Of a DNA stretch of 48,434 nucleotides, positions 17,780 through 29,700 are shown piece after piece. Both the position numbers and the translations under genes were made by a program. A model generated the notes under the pieces. It was not told the origin of the DNA. It searched no databases and saw only the letters and a list, made by a program, of their open reading frames with translations. Source of the stretch: Trichomonas tenax (lineage: Eukaryota; Parabasalia; Trichomonadida; Trichomonadidae); NCBI GenBank assembly GCA_023091735.1, contig JALKBU010000321.1, positions 1 to 48,434 on the forward strand, in the 5' to 3' direction. Position 1 is the stretch's first letter. Each line of letters opens with the position of its first letter.

Positions 17780-18589
17780 TTAAATACAGTGATTTTCTAT
17801 CAATATATTCTTGACCCTTTCTGCAATGTCTGTCTCGTAAGTCAATATTTGTTCATAATTCATTGGATTCCAATCTTTGGACCAATAGATCATTCCCTTG
17901 TGTAAATCGGAGTAAAGGCCTGGCAGCAATGTGTTTGAGATCAAGTCTTCGGCCAATGATGAAAGACCGAATATGGAAACTTTAACTCTGATGACTTTTC
18001 TTGCAATACACATTGGGCCGTTATATGTTTTTGTCCACTCAGCAACTTTGTGCTTATCAGCTCTGCCTGTTGCTGTTAATTTAGCAATATTTGCCTCTGG
18101 ACATTCGAAACCATCAACTTTGTAGTCATCGGACTTCGCTGACTTGGTGTTGATCACATCGAGGTAGTATACTTCACGTTTTGAAAGCTCATCTTGTGTA
18201 TAAACTTCGGAATCGTCATAAACATGGTTTTCGCCAGTATATTCACTAACGTGTGTTGTGACTGTCATTTGGAGTGTCTGCGGTCTGTCTTGGATGCTGA
18301 AAACAGATGTTTTAACTGGGAATTGATCGTAAACTTCTTCAATTAACTCTGTAAAGTTATTTGGAATGACAAGCTTCATGAAAGTTGGGATTCTCTTCTT
18401 ATACCTATAAAACAACTTGGTGTAGTAAGCTTTCTTTCCATTCCATTGTCTAGTGTCAGATAAAACTCTTTCAACGCCGCCTTTCTTATCCGCGTCATCC
18501 ATTGTTCTCCTAGCGATGGAGTACTTCTCGGACCTCCCGAACTGCTCAACAGTCATCGGAAGGATCACTCGCCATTCGACAATCCTCAT
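17780..18589 (-). CDS. phosphatidylinositol transfer protein (START-like PITP)
   Basis: Class I PITPs are soluble proteins that exchange phosphatidylinositol and phosphatidylcholine between membranes and feed phosphoinositide signalling. The chosen start at 18589 gives MRIVEWRVILPMTVEQFGRS, which aligns with the usual beginning of the family (a basic residue, E-Y/W-R-V-x-L-P-x-T-V-E-E/Q). An ATG 45 bp upstream adds 15 hydrophobic residues not expected in the family and is rejected as the start. Later family features are the charged central region, the segment NGPMCIARKVIRVKVSIFGL, and the C-terminal helix near DLHKGMIYWSKDWNPMNYEQ. The length of 269 residues is that of single-domain PITPs (about 270). 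No membrane segment is present. Confidence 0.92.
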   Translation of the reverse strand: MRIVEWRVILPMTVEQFGRSEKYSIARRTMDDADKKGGVERVLSDTRQWNGKKAYYTKLFYRYKKRIPTFMKLVIPNNFTELIEEVYDQFPVKTSVFSIQDRPQTLQMTVTTHVSEYTGENHVYDDSEVYTQDELSKREVYYLDVINTKSAKSDDYKVDGFECPEANIAKLTATGRADKHKVAEWTKTYNGPMCIARKVIRVKVSIFGLSSLAEDLISNTLLPGLYSDLHKGMIYWSKDWNPMNYEQILTYETDIAERVKNILIENHCI

Positions 18590-19498
18590 TTTTTGATTTT
18601 TGATAATCTGTATCTCGAAAAAATAAATTTCCAAAATATCACTCAGGAGATGATATACATCATTGCTGTGATTTTTATGAAATTGTGAAAAATTGAGATT
18701 TGATTTATTATTGAATAAATAATCATTATATTTGTTGTTTCAATTTTATTTTTGAGAGTGAAATAATCGTGTGATCGTGAATTTATATTCAAAATTTTGG
18801 ATCATTTTATGCATTGCTGAATAAATTAATGATGAATTTTCGGGATTTGGTCGCTCGGATAATTGAAAGACATCAACTCTATATATGCTGCTACAGTCAT
18901 AGACGCATATTTTAGCAAAAATTTTCAGTTAATGATTGGTATTTTGACTCAAATTATGATAATTAGAATATAAATCCTTTGTGTACCCATTTTTCAGCTT
19001 AAAATCGAAATATGATCTGGAAGGAAAGATCTAATATAAAATAAGCCCAAAACTTTAAATATCGATACTATACAGTGAACCAAATCTGTATCAATATTAA
19101 ATAGTGAAACTTTTAAATATAACGATATCTTTATTATAAGGTTATTACATGTCGATTGTTTTCATTGAAATTTTTGTTCGTTAATTATTTAAGTTCTATG
19201 ATGTCTTTTATTCATTTTATAAAAATGTATTTGTGGACGCCGATACGCCCGTAATTTTATCAATTTTGCCGACTTTTTAACCTCGGTAAAGACAGAACTC
19301 GAGTTGATTAGTAATCGATTTACGGATTCTAGTGACTGATGGCATGAGATATTCGCTCTAAAGAATAAATAACGAAATCGATCTTGAAAAACTTATGAAC
19401 TGAATCTTGAACTATAAGTATGGATGTGCGAATTAGGCACTTTTTGGCTGCGCGCGAACTCAACATTTTTAAGGATCGCAAGGAAGGAACAACCCAAT

Positions 19499-19685
19499 GA
19501 CCCTTTATAATGCAGTTTGACCCGGAAATTATAAAAATCTACCTCATTATTTTATCGAACCCCTATAATAAAACCCCCTTATTATTTTCAATTCCCCCTT
19601 TTATTGAAACTCTTAGAATACCCTTTATAACAATTTCTTCCCCCATATTAACACATATTTTCCCTCGATAAGTAATATAACCCCT
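19499..19685. repeat. degenerate roughly 20-bp repeat carrying ACCCC(T) tracts
   Basis: C-tracts begin at about 19500, 19521, 19541, 19560, 19573, 19593, 19620, 19640, 19662 and 19681. Most gaps are 19-22 bp, close to two helical turns. Between tracts the sequence is A/T with recurring TATAAT/TTATTATTTT words, so it reads as a decayed tandem repeat. A similar short array precedes the dikinase gene at 30690-30755. Confidence 0.5.
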
Positions 19686-20128
19686 GTGTAATTAGAGTAA
19701 AAGTGACGAAAATCGCTAATAAGGTTTTAGCTCATGCGCCGAATTCGCGTAAACTATTCAAAATTGAATAGTGCAGCGAATGCTCTACGGGTCCGCTAAA
19801 TTCGCTAATGCGCTATATGACTTTCATATTGCACATTTCATTTATATAATAAACAACCAAGAAAAAGCATAGATTTATCGAGAAGCTCTTGAGAAAACTC
19901 AATTTATTATGAATAACTTAAGAGTGACACTTCAAACTATTGTGTATTAAAAATCACTCGTTTTTAGGTTCAAAAACCCAAGATTAATTTTAAATAAAAT
20001 CAAATCCTCTGATTTTAGCTTTAATATTGTGAAATTATAATCACAAATTCTAATGGTATATCTACTTGGTGATATTTTAGGATTAAAATATAATTCCTAA
20101 AAAAATTATCACAACAATGTCACTTTTC

Positions 20129-20177
20129 AGCGAATTGGGTCTGCGATTTTAGCGAATTGGCCCATTTTTGCCAATTC
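20129..20177. repeat. AGCGAATTGG direct repeat with inverted GCCAATTC
   Basis: AGCGAATTGG occurs at 20129-20138 and 20151-20160, 22 bp apart. GAATTGGC (20154-20161) is inverted as GCCAATTC at 20170-20177, giving an 8-bp stem with an 8-base loop. This could be a binding site or simple hairpin. No neighbouring gene start is close. Confidence 0.4.
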
Positions 20178-20737
20178 ACTCATCCATATTATAAGTTCTC
20201 GGCCTCATATATAAGCATTGTTATTAACTGTTTTTCGATGGCGTCATATTTAAAATGTCCAAAAAATATAATTTACATGTCAAAGATTATGTTATTGATG
20301 CCACGTAAATTTGTCTGCAATATCAACATTTTGATTTAATCGGTCATTCGATAGACTTCAATCGAAGTTTAATTGAATTCTCTCCATCTCTTTATAGTAA
20401 GGCTCTATAAATCACAATATAATGATCCAAAAAAAACATTTGCATGTTTTGGTGGAAAAATAATGATAAATTCTCCCGTCACATATCATGAATTGGAGAT
20501 CTGAACTCTTTCAGCCATTTTGCAGTGAATTTTTGTGGATGTATTCGCTACATCAAATTATAATAAATATTAATTCCACCAAAACAGTGAATTTTTAAAT
20601 ATTTTCAGCTGTTTTAATGTGGAATTTGATTGAAAACAAAGAGTGTATGGTTAACGAAACATCATATAAATTATTTACAAAACAAAAAAGGTATATAATA
20701 ATATATAAAACATATAACATATAAATAAAATAATATC

Positions 20738-23700
20738 TTAGATCCACGAAAAGCCTTCGTCAGAAGCAACAAAAGAGTTCTTCGCTGTAGATATTAAGTG
20801 ATCGACTAACATGAATGGGAATGGATGATCATACTTGTCTGTGTCTTCTGTCATAACTGGAGCTGCATATGATAAATTGGCAAAGAATTGATTTGCATCA
20901 ACACCAAGAGAATATAATATTGCTTCAAGTTCGTCTCTGCTTTCGTAAAGGCACTGCATTGTTGCGAGCCATGAAGCACTGAAAGATCCAAGAAGAGAAT
21001 ACTGTGGAAGCATTCCCATGAGCTGAGGAGAAAGAAGAATGGTGGAAACAGTGTAAGCATTCTGTGGGAACCAATCTGAAATAGAAATGCTTGTTCTATC
21101 TGTATAAAGAGCAATTGTTGGGAAAGCTGGAGATGGGGAATGTGCAATTGCTCTTACAGCGTATATGGAACCAATTTGGGAGGAAATAGCATTGCGTGCA
21201 TAGCAGAAGTTCGATATTGAACCATCCGAACCCTGAACGAGCCACTTGAATGCATCGACCTGTGGTAGCATAAAGTTCTTTCTTGCCTTCGAAATCAATG
21301 GAGAAATCTCATCGAGTGGGAATACCATGTATTGGATTGAATCACCAACTGCGCGAGCCATGGAATTAATGACATTGGCGTTTCCTGCCAATCCATGGAG
21401 CCATTGGATTTGTGGAGCGAAAACGATATTGATTCCTGGATAAACACAGAAAACTTGTGGATAGAACAAAAACGGAAGTCTGGTGTTCGTTGATGGATGA
21501 TTGGCCAATTTGTTTGAAATATATTTGGTGAAAACGCTTTCGCGAGCGTTGAAATTGAATCTTCCATCAGGAACAATTGATACTGTTTGGATTTCGCCGT
21601 TCTCAAGAGTGAATCTTGCTGTTGCATCTTGTGTTCCATCTCCAATAACTTCAATAGCTGTAACAAGTTCTGTTGAATCTCTAACAGGAATTCTGCAACC
21701 CCGCATCGGAATAACTTTGGCTCTATGCTGAGTAATGTAATATGGAGGATTATTAGCACAGAATGTGCAGAGATCAGGAAGTGTTGGATTGATGCCTAAT
21801 TCCATGTAAACTTCTTGGTTAACTGGCATTGATGGCTTTGTGAGAGCCTGATATAATGTTCTGTGAGCCCAGACTGATTTCCTCATTCTTGTTAATGATT
21901 CTTCGCTGTCCTTCAAGAATTGGAATAACATGGTAATGTCTGCAAGAATGGCTTTCGTATGCTTTCTTTGTTGGATGAATTCTAGAGTTTGTTGAATGAC
22001 TTGTGACTTCATGGTTAATCTGATGTGCATTGCTGTCATGATGAAATGGATTGGGAAATTGTCAGCAAGAGAAACGAAGAACTGTGGAGGAATTGCATCA
22101 ATGCACTCGAAAATGATTGGAATCCAGCTGATCCATAATGAATTCAGCTTTGTGGGAGCTGTGTGTGAAACTATAGAATTCAAAATATCTATTGCGCGTG
22201 GTCTGTATTGTTTAACAATCATTATAACAACAGAAATTAAAGACATATAATCTTCTTTTGATGCAATTTGGAAGTACTCTGAAAGCTTCATCAATAATGA
22301 ATTGAGATCCAAAAATCTTGGAAGCTTTGTTGCAATATAAGTGATAAACTTAATATTTTCATGACACTGTTCATGAGGCATTAAAACCATTTGCGAGATA
22401 TTATAAGCACTTGCAATATCGTGCATTCCCATTTGGAAGCAAATGAACTGTCTGTTAAATTGAATCTTTCTCATTCTTGCATTGAACAAATAGTTCGATA
22501 ATCTTGGTAATGCTGTTATTGGATAATTTGTCATCTTGTCATCTGCATGTTGCATTGCTTTGAGTCTAACATCAAATGATCTCCTGATTGCTCCAACATT
22601 AACCAAAAGCTGAGCAAAGTTAATATAGTTCTGCATCAAAAGGTCGGAATAGTTATCATGTCTGTGTATTTCTTTTAGTGTATTCTGAAGAACAATGATT
22701 CTCCAACCAAGCGATGAAGCTGTTGTGCATAATCTGTCAAGTGTCGGGAGCCAAATGTTAGTCCAGAATCTAATATCATCACTGTTTCTTCCATCCTGCA
22801 TCTGGGACATTGCCGCAGACATCATCTTGCAAGCACCAATTGCTTCTTCAGCAATGACAGATCTGCTCATTGTTGTTATGAAACTAGAGCTGAAGTATGT
22901 TGTGTTTGAGAACTCATTGCGTCTATGTGGATCTAAGCTGTGTGAGAAATATGTCAAGAATGGAAGATAGATGTAGTGAGGAGAAGTGTCATTCTTCTGA
23001 ACAATGATTGATGCAAACATGTCATTCGCCCACGGGAAGCTTAAGTTAATTGCAGCAGATCTCATCTGAATGATTGCCTGTGAATAGCACTCCGGATGTT
23101 TGTATGTTGTATCAATGAATGAAGCAAAGGCAGCTTCGTATTGGCAAAGATGAGAATAGCTGTAAGCAGTGTTTAACACTGGCAACTCTTCTCTTGCAAG
23201 ACCCAAAGCATCGTCAGTAAGATTAAGCTGTTCTAGGAAGAACATGTTCGAATATGTTGGGGAATTTGGTAAAGGTGTTGAATGATGAAATGGTGGAGTG
23301 ATATTGAATACAGCAGACAAAGAAGATGTTGGAAAAAGCCGGATGTAATACTTCATGAAAGTGATGAACTTTGGGTAGTTCAAAACTGGACTTGAATGCA
23401 ATGCTGTAATCAACAAAGCTTGAATACTTTGAAGATCAAGGAATAAAGCAATCATTGAAATGGATGATGGCAAGAACATTCTTGCAAATATCTGGATGTG
23501 AATTTCTTGATGCTGGGCTGCCCAATCATTCTGCCAGCAAGCTTCAACAATGTTTGCTTCCTGTTGAACAACAAAAATTCTATTTCGAGCATATTTGTAA
23601 CAGGCTGCGTAAGCCTTCGGGAATTTTGTCTTCATTACTTTGTTAACTTCGTTGATAACAAATGGATGGATTGGATACTTCAACTTTGAAATCTCTGCGA

Positions 23701-26700
23701 GTAATTGGGGTTCGGTTTGCGGGAACACTGCATCAAACAAGAACAACATTATCTTGTAATGTGGCGAGTTTTGGAATTCGCTAATCCATTGGACAACAGT
23801 TCCGAATGGACTTCTAAGCGGCTGTGAAAATGGAGAGTTAACAGTGATCTTCATTGCACTGTAAATTTCATTGATTGCAAATTCAGCAACGCGAGTTCCA
23901 CCAGAAGCTACGATGTCCTTCAGAGCTTTCTGATATAAAGAAACAAACTCCTTTGGAGGCTGCAATAACTGGAAGCCACTGAGAACAAGTGGAAGCTTTG
24001 TGAGAGAATTATCCGCAGACATCAACTTCGCGATAGCAGCAACGACTTGAAGATAGAATGAATATTGAGCACTGCTGAAATCCTTTGGCTTTTCAGTCAA
24101 ATGCGCTCTGATTAACTCCAAATATTGTCTATTGACATTGCATGTGTTCAGACTATCTTTGATTTTATCCAAAGCAGCTGGGAATTGTTCGAAAGTGAAC
24201 AATTTCGAGTCAGATGGATTGTTGAGAATCATGTAAACAATAACATCGAAAATTCTTGGATGTGCAATATGATCAGGAGTATTAACAATTGATTCGCAAA
24301 TGCTTGGCAAGAAATAAGTGTATATTTCGGGGATTTGATACTTTGTAAAGGAGTTGAGATATGTGAATCTCAAAACAGACTTTGCAAAATTCAAGTTGTT
24401 TGGATTGAAAACACTTGGAGAAGTGCCGGCTGTTCGGAATGCAACTTTGGAAGAGTTTGTCACACAAGGAATCTTCCACACTAAGTAATTAAAGACTTCT
24501 GTCATCGCATCTCTAAACATTAGATTGTTTTCGTCCTTCGCTTTGATTGTTCTTGCAACAGAAACCAATCTCGAGAAGTTTAGAATGGATTGTGGAGTCA
24601 ATGCATTGTTCATGATTGCAACAGCATGAATATCATGAGAAATTGATTCTATACCACAAAATGTGAAATCTTGGACAGAGATATTCTTGACATTATGCAA
24701 CATTGCATTGTAATAACGAATCAGATTATCATTCAGCAGAGAATCTGAAGGAACCATTGACTGGAAGTTTCCTGTGAAATATAAAGGATTTTCAGGAGGC
24801 ATCGCCTTAAATGTCATATATCTCAGCCAGCTCTGGAACACTCTGGATAATATATTTGGGGTTGGAGCAGCGTTCAAATACTCAACAAGATTGTAACCCT
24901 TTGAGCTGATATGGCGAGCAATCTTTACGAATCTCGAGACCAAAAGCGAGTGAGTGAACATCAATGGCTGTTGTACAATGAAATTAATATTCTCAGGAAT
25001 CATTGACATAAGCAAATTAGACTTTTCGATAACATTGAGAGCCTCAATAGGGAACAAAACTTGAACAGCAGCAATGAAGAGAGATGGCCTGAAAATTGTA
25101 AGCTGATAAGATTGATCTGTCTTTGATTGTTTGATGATTTCCTTAACCAACATCTGAGCCTGGTACAATGTGTTCTCGGTGCAGCCAAATTTCAAAATGT
25201 TTGGAAGGATCTTATAAAGCCTTGAGAGAATAATATTGACCGCAATTGGACTTGTAACAATTTGCGGTGGAGGCTGTTGCTGTTGTTGCATTTGAGAACG
25301 CATTTGCTGTTGAACTTGAGATGGTGTTGGATTCTGAATTGGTGTGGGAGCATGCATTGGTGACTGCATTTGAGATTGCAATTGTGAATTTGACATTTGC
25401 TGCAACATCTGTGGTGGTAAGTTCTGCAACATTTGTTGTTGCATCTGCGGAGACATTGGGGATAGCTGTGCGTTGATCTTTTGAGAATTCTTTGATCCCA
25501 TCATCATGCTCATTTGTTGGAACTGTTGATATGTTTGCTGCTGTTGCTGTTGTTGGAGTTTGGCAAAGTTCTGAGACATCTTCTGCTGAATCTGTTGAGG
25601 AGTCATCGGTTTGCTTTCTTGTGGTGTTGAAATCTGTTGACTCTTCTGCATTTGTTGTTGCATCTGAGCAGCCATCTGCTGTGATGAAGAACTCGATGAT
25701 TGATTTTGCTGGCTTTGTTGCAACTGTTGCTGCATTTGTTGAAATTGCTGCTGCATTTGCTGCTGTAATTGTAATTGTTGCTGTCTTTGTTGGCTTTGTG
25801 AGTTCTGCTGCTGCATTTGTTGCTGATATTGTTGTTGTCTTTGCTGACTCTGTTGTTGTTGCTGTGAATGATATTGGAGCTGCTTTGAGATCTCAACTTT
25901 GTGATTTTCGAGATAGTTGAAGACGTTTGTAACGTTGTTTGCCAACCTGGTGATAATTTCATCTCTGAAATCTCCGAGCTCTTTGTTATTGAATAATTTC
26001 TCGACTAAATTAATATATTTGAGTTCAAACTGTTCCTGGAACATTTCCATGATGATTTGAACGCATTCACGCTGGAAAGATTTAACGAAGACCTCCGGTG
26101 TATTGGCAAACAATAGATGATCATTATATACACAAGAGAGATCGAAACCTGAACGAATTAGTTTCTTGAGTTCTGGAGTCATGTAGGATTGAGGGAAAGC
26201 AGCAATGACTTTGAAAAGAGGCGTTAAATAGCTTGGAGGGTTCTTGGTTGATTGAAGGATAAATCTGTATAAAGCAGTGGCGAACTCTTCAACTGGACTG
26301 ACTTTATTATTCTCCAACAAGAACTCAAACAAGTAAAGCTCTTGGATTGAGTTGTCAAACTTCAAGTCGATTGGGCAAAAGTCCAAAGATCCCCCGATCT
26401 TCTTGATGAAGTTCTTGATCTTCTTCAAGAAGTATCCAAGCATTGTCAAGAGCTTTGGAACTCTGAGAACTTTAAATGATTCACGCCAGAAGTAATCAGC
26501 CAATTCTCTTATTGATTCGGTCGTGCACATCCATGCCAAAAGCTTAACTAAGTATCTCGTGTGGGAGAATTCGTGCATTTTTTCAGTCTTGTGAGAACTC
26601 AACTTCTTCATGCACTTAACGAAAGCATTATGTATTCTTTCGACACTGCGCTTGTTGAGAGAATCTATGACGAATTGAAAAAAAGTTTGGTGAATGGGCC

Positions 26701-29700
26701 GAGGATCTGTTTGATCGTCCCTTACTTCACCGAACCTTTGAGAGAATATGAACTGATAAACAAATGCTTTGGAATTCTTCTCTGTTGAATCTTTGAACTG
26801 TATAATGAACAAAATCAATTGCTTGATAATGAAATCGTGGATTTCCTTCTGTCTGCTCATTTCTACTAAACCAATTTGAGCAGCGGTAATTGATTGTTGG
26901 CTCTTTGTTGGCTTTGACATTCTGAGCATTCTGTGAACTATTGGATTCACATATTTGAGGTCTTGTGGCATGTATTGCCTTGCAAAGACATATTCGCGAA
27001 GTAATGCCAAAGCATTTTCATAGTCATAAGTGCAAGCCTCGAATAAAGATGATATAATAACAGCGAAAGTTTCATCAAGAGGAATATATCTTAATGCAAC
27101 TTTCAGTATCGAAACTGCTGTTGGAGCCAACTCTTTGTAGTGGCAAAGAATTGCAATGTTGTTTGCAAAATCTATCGGGTTTGGAATAATGCTGATTGTT
27201 TCAGCAATGTTTTTCATAACTAATTCCTCGAAATAAATCACTGAGTATAATGTTGGTGGCATCAATCTATTAAAGTGAAGAGTAGTTCCTTGTTTGAATA
27301 TGTAAGAGTCCTTCTTATGGAGGAACTGAGCTAACTCGTTGATAATCTTAGATGTTGTGCATTCCAAGAATGTTTTCCTCTCAAGTAAATTAATGAACGC
27401 CTTGGTGATAAAATCGATTTGTTCTGTGTCTGGTTTCTCTAATGATTGGATTTTAGCGAACAAAGGATCAATAGGAACCTCAATACCATCAACATATGCA
27501 ATTGTTAACTTCGGTGTCGAATCAGGAAGTTGAATTGCAGACGACATTACTTTTTCGGGTATTCTTCTGAGAATTGCACGTGCATAATCGCATTCTTTTG
27601 ACTCTCCTTTCATCAAAATTGTAGAAAGAGCAGAAACAAACTTCATTGCAACTGTTGAATTTAAATGATCGAAAATTGGTTGGATATGTGGCGTCAAAGC
27701 TGTGTAAAGGATGTTGAGGTATGTCGTTAATTCGTTCTTTGGGGACTGCAAAGCGCAAAGGAAGAGTTGGAACCAATCATCGTATCTGGTTGGGCTTACA
27801 TACCTTTGTAATAGCGGATATATAACGATTGAGAGGTTTGAAATCGTAAGGTCGTTTTCATTATTCTTCAAAATGTCGATAAAGAACTGATTGTGACTTT
27901 CCATCAGTTTAACAATGCAATCAAGCTTCTCTTGGAATGTCATCGGAACCATCTTTTGGGATTGGTTCGGATTTTGAGGGATTTGGGCACTGCCTTGAGA
28001 TTGTAATTGTTGTGACATTTTATTATATTCTGTAAAGAGTGGAATTAAGATTGTTTCTATGAGGCATGAGTCATTTCTCTCAAGGATTTGCATAATAATT
28101 AAGAAAAGTTCTTTGCAAATATTATTGAAGTGTTGTTGCGTTAATTTAACAGTATCTTTGAAAAAAACAACTTGGTTGACTTTCTGAAGTATATCTGCTG
28201 TAAGTGTGTGCATCGTTGGTAGTTTATCTGCAATAATTATGTATAATTGAGAGATATAATAAACTTTTTGCTGAATATTCGAACTTAATACCTTAGAGTG
28301 GAATTCCACAAGGTATGAATGACTGTCATCTTGTGGAAGGAAGAGTTCAATCGTATTTTTCCAAAAAGACATAATTAACGCCGGTGGAAGCCTATCGACT
28401 GATTGTTCGATTAAATTGATGAAGAAATCGTAACGCTTGTTATTATCTTTGAGTTTGACGTGATCAAATGTGAATTTTGCGTGATATGCTAATCTTAAAG
28501 CGATCTGATACTTTAATTGGTCGATCGAATTGCGTGGATTTGTCCACTTGAGAGAGCAAGAATCGATAGTTTTGAGTGATCTGAGCATGTAGTTATTGAT
28601 TTTTGACCAATCTTCGGTTGGAGACAAAGATTGCTCGAAATCTAAACGTGCAATTTCAAAACAGTCGACAACCTGGTCAACCATATCGTATATTACGAAA
28701 GGATCAGATTTAGCAACAGCTTCTGGATTTAAGTTTGGAAAGATATTAACTAAACTGTGCTGAAAATCTGGTGGGGTTTGTGCGGATGAAAGGACTGTAA
28801 TTGTCCTCGCGAACACATCAGGCACCAAAGCGGGCCTCGATGGGGCTATTTTAGAGCAACTATATAAAGTATAAGAAGTTCTCCTTGATTTCAAGAAGTA
28901 TGGCATTGTAATTGCGTATAATTGTTTCTGGAACTCCTGTATAACATAATTACTCAAATCTTGATCCTTAGAATTGAAAACAAAGGCGCAAATTAATAGA
29001 AAATTTTGATAAATTTGGGAATATAGCGGCTCTTTTGGTATAGTTGTTTGTAAATTTCGAAGAATTTGGTAAATTTCCTGTGATTGGACCGAAGAATCCT
29101 GACCTCTCCTTGGCTCGAATAATCTTGCGACGATTCTTAAAGATTTTGCGCAGAGTCTTAGGACTGGCGGATTGATGAATTGCTTAGGCAAGGCCAGGAT
29201 GTTTTGTGCAAAATGAAGAAATGGAAGTGCAAGTTCACTTTTGTTTAATTGTGACTGATTCGTCGAATAAATTTGGGCAAACGACTCGATAATACTTGTT
29301 GTGATAGAAAAGTCAAGGTAATTAATGTTGTTTGAGTACATATTGATTGTCGCAACTGACCAATTCAGCAAATCAATCAGTCCGTTAGGAATACCGTGCT
29401 GTGCTGTGAGGTAGTGCTCTACCAAGAATATGTAAGCGGACTCCGTAGTATCGTCAAGTTTTGACAAACAGCTAAAAGACAATTCTTCGACTTTTCGAGA
29501 AATTTCTGGATTGAAATATATAGGCTTAATGCACCTTAAAATATTAAATAACCTCTTTATGAGTGATTTCTCGTTGATATCGCTCGGTTGTGTCTTTGTC
29601 GTGTAGATCTGTAAGAAAGGAATAATATAATCAAAAATTCTAGCGACTGATTCCTCAATTAGTTTGTTGGACTCGAAAAGGAGGAAGTCCTCGAGTATAT

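Larger units (their letters stand above)
18590..20737. other. 2.1-kb intergenic with short phased repeats and inverted repeats
   Basis: No intact gene is visible. Features are the C-tract array at 19499-19685, a short inverted repeat ACTATTCAA-AA-TTGAATAGT at 19753-19772, and a repeated AGCGAATTGG with an inverted GCCAATTC at 20129-20177. Bases 19200-19830 are noticeably richer in CpG-containing words (GCGCGCG, CGCCG) than the surrounding spacer. A 60-codon frame at 20157-20339 has no coding character. Confidence 0.5.

Noticed and set aside
18590..18634. Upstream in-frame ATG of the phosphatidylinositol transfer protein
   Set aside because: Family members begin at the equivalent of MRIVEWRVILP. 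The extra 15 residues have no counterpart.
25267..25962. Frames of 69-142 codons rich in Ala/Val or Ser/Asn over the Gln-rich segment
   Set aside because: They are shifted or antisense readings of CAA/CAG repeats inside the TRRAP-like gene.
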